NCBI GenBank assembly: GCA_021202655.1
Contig: JAJQCO010000003.1
Span: forward strand, 10,316-56,691
Direction of reading: 5' to 3'
Source of the DNA: Clostridiales bacterium
GTDB taxonomy: Bacteria > Bacillota > Clostridia > Lachnospirales > Lachnospiraceae
DNA length: 46,376 nucleotides
Positions 45,382-46,376 of the stretch are shown here, piece by piece. Within the stretch, counting starts at the first letter, position 1, and the number at the start of each line of letters is the position of its first letter. The notes beneath the pieces were generated by a model. The model saw only the letters and a list, made by a program, of their open reading frames with translations. It was not told the DNA's origin and searched no databases. A program made the translations under genes and the position numbers.

Positions 45382-46146
45382 TTATATATTCTGGTGAAGA
45401 CAGGTCAGGATTTCCCGCAGGTCAGAGACGTTGATCTGGCCGGGGGCAGAGGCTTTTCCGACGGCGCCGAAGGTCAGGGCGGATCCAAAGACCTCGCCGC
45501 AGAGGCGGCTGATCAGGCCGGCGCCTGACATGGACATGGTGATGATCGGCCGGTTCGCGTGTTCCTCAGACATCTCGCGGGTCGCTTCCAGGAGCGTCAG
45601 GACGTCTTTTTTGCTCTGTGGCATGACGGCAATCTTCGGGAGGTCGGCGCCCAGCTCCTGCATTTTGATCAGGCGGCGGATCAGCTCATCCTTGTCCGGA
45701 GTTTTGCCAAAATCATGGTTGGAGACGACGACCCGGACGCCGGAGTTGTGGGCTGCGGAGATGATATCGGTCACCACCGCGTCGCCGGTGAAGCCCTCCA
45801 CGTCGATCAGATCGACCTGGCCGCTTTCAGCGGCCATTTTATTTAACGCCGCGTAAGTATTTGTGTCAATATTTTTTTCGCCGCCCTCCTTTAAGGTGCG
45901 GAACGTGAACAGAAGAGGAGTGTTCCCCAGGGCTACCCTCAGATGTATTAGGACGTCCTTTACCTGTTCAAAGTCAGACGCGCCGTCAAACCAGTCGGCG
46001 CGCCATTCGACGACATCCGGCTTTACAGCCTGCAGCGCTGCGGCGGCAGCCAGGATTTCTTCCTTTGTCTGTCCGACGATGGGGACGCAGATTTTGGGGA
46101 TTCCCTCGCCGATTTTTATTCCTCGTATTTCTACGCAGTGATTCAT
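45382..46146 (-). CDS. aroD: Type I 3-dehydroquinate dehydratase
   Basis: KICVPIVGQTKEEILAAA, VEWRADWFDG, LLFTFRTLKEGG, KIAVMPQSKKDVLTLL, SMSGAGLISRL. Confidence 0.96.
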   Translation of the reverse strand: MNHCVEIRGIKIGEGIPKICVPIVGQTKEEILAAAAALQAVKPDVVEWRADWFDGASDFEQVKDVLIHLRVALGNTPLLFTFRTLKEGGEKNIDTNTYAALNKMAAESGQVDLIDVEGFTGDAVVTDIISAAHNSGVRVVVSNHDFGKTPDKDELIRRLIKMQELGADLPKIAVMPQSKKDVLTLLEATREMSEEHANRPIITMSMSGAGLISRLCGEVFGSALTFGAVGKASAPGQINVSDLREILTCLHQNI

Positions 46147-46318
46147 AGTCTTTTCCCTTTCTTCTGGCGCTTTCGTTTTTATTCATCATTATATATCAGA
46201 AGAGCTTCTTTGACAATTCTTTTGATAATGCGAAAAAAACAGTTGAAAATCGTCTGTATTTATTATAAAATAAGATAGATTGTGAGCGAGTATACAAATT
46301 CAAGGAGGAACATCACAG

Positions 46319-46376
46319 ATGATTTCAGCAGGTGATTTTAGAAACGGTATTACTCTGGATATTGACGGGTCAGTGT
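46319..46376 (+). CDS. efp: Elongation factor P, 5' end (truncated by window)
   Basis: MISAGDFRNGITLDIDGSV; SD AAGGAGG upstream. Confidence 0.88.
   Translation, partial: MISAGDFRNGITLDIDGSV

Noticed and set aside
1-46376. tRNA or rRNA genes, transposases, integrases, phage genes and CRISPR arrays
   Set aside because: None recognised by eye; a tRNAscan/Infernal run would be needed to exclude them formally.

Overview
The window looks like a chromosomal segment of a Clostridia/Lachnospiraceae-type bacterium, judged from gene content and protein style. Most of it is conserved metabolism: hisH-hisF, ung, uppP, acetolactate synthase, a ranthipeptide (SCIFF) precursor with its radical SAM maturase, tgt-yajC, pflB-pflA, metNIQ, nrdR, aroK, aroD and the start of efp. 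An accessory-looking catabolic/redox region spans about 19.8-37.9 kb. It holds an IlvD/Edd dehydratase, a MatC/SLC13-type permease, a diaminopropionate ammonia-lyase, NhaC, an M20 hydrolase, an MBL hydrolase, an SDR, a 2-hydroxyacid dehydrogenase, a LysR regulator, an orphan MdcA-type CoA transferase, a SauS-like acylating aldehyde dehydrogenase and a GltD-like/[FeFe]-hydrogenase pair. The observations most worth a second look are: (i) three full-length genes (ApbE, M20 hydrolase, [FeFe] hydrogenase) each interrupted by one in-frame stop with an intact downstream frame; (ii) an intergenic element at about 530-733 that can fold into a closed multi-branched (cloverleaf-like) structure; (iii) a dispersed CATAGCATAC...hairpin element with four full or partial copies; and (iv) the unusual gene combination of the 19.8-37.9 kb region. 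All product calls come from reading the translations by eye; no database search was run.
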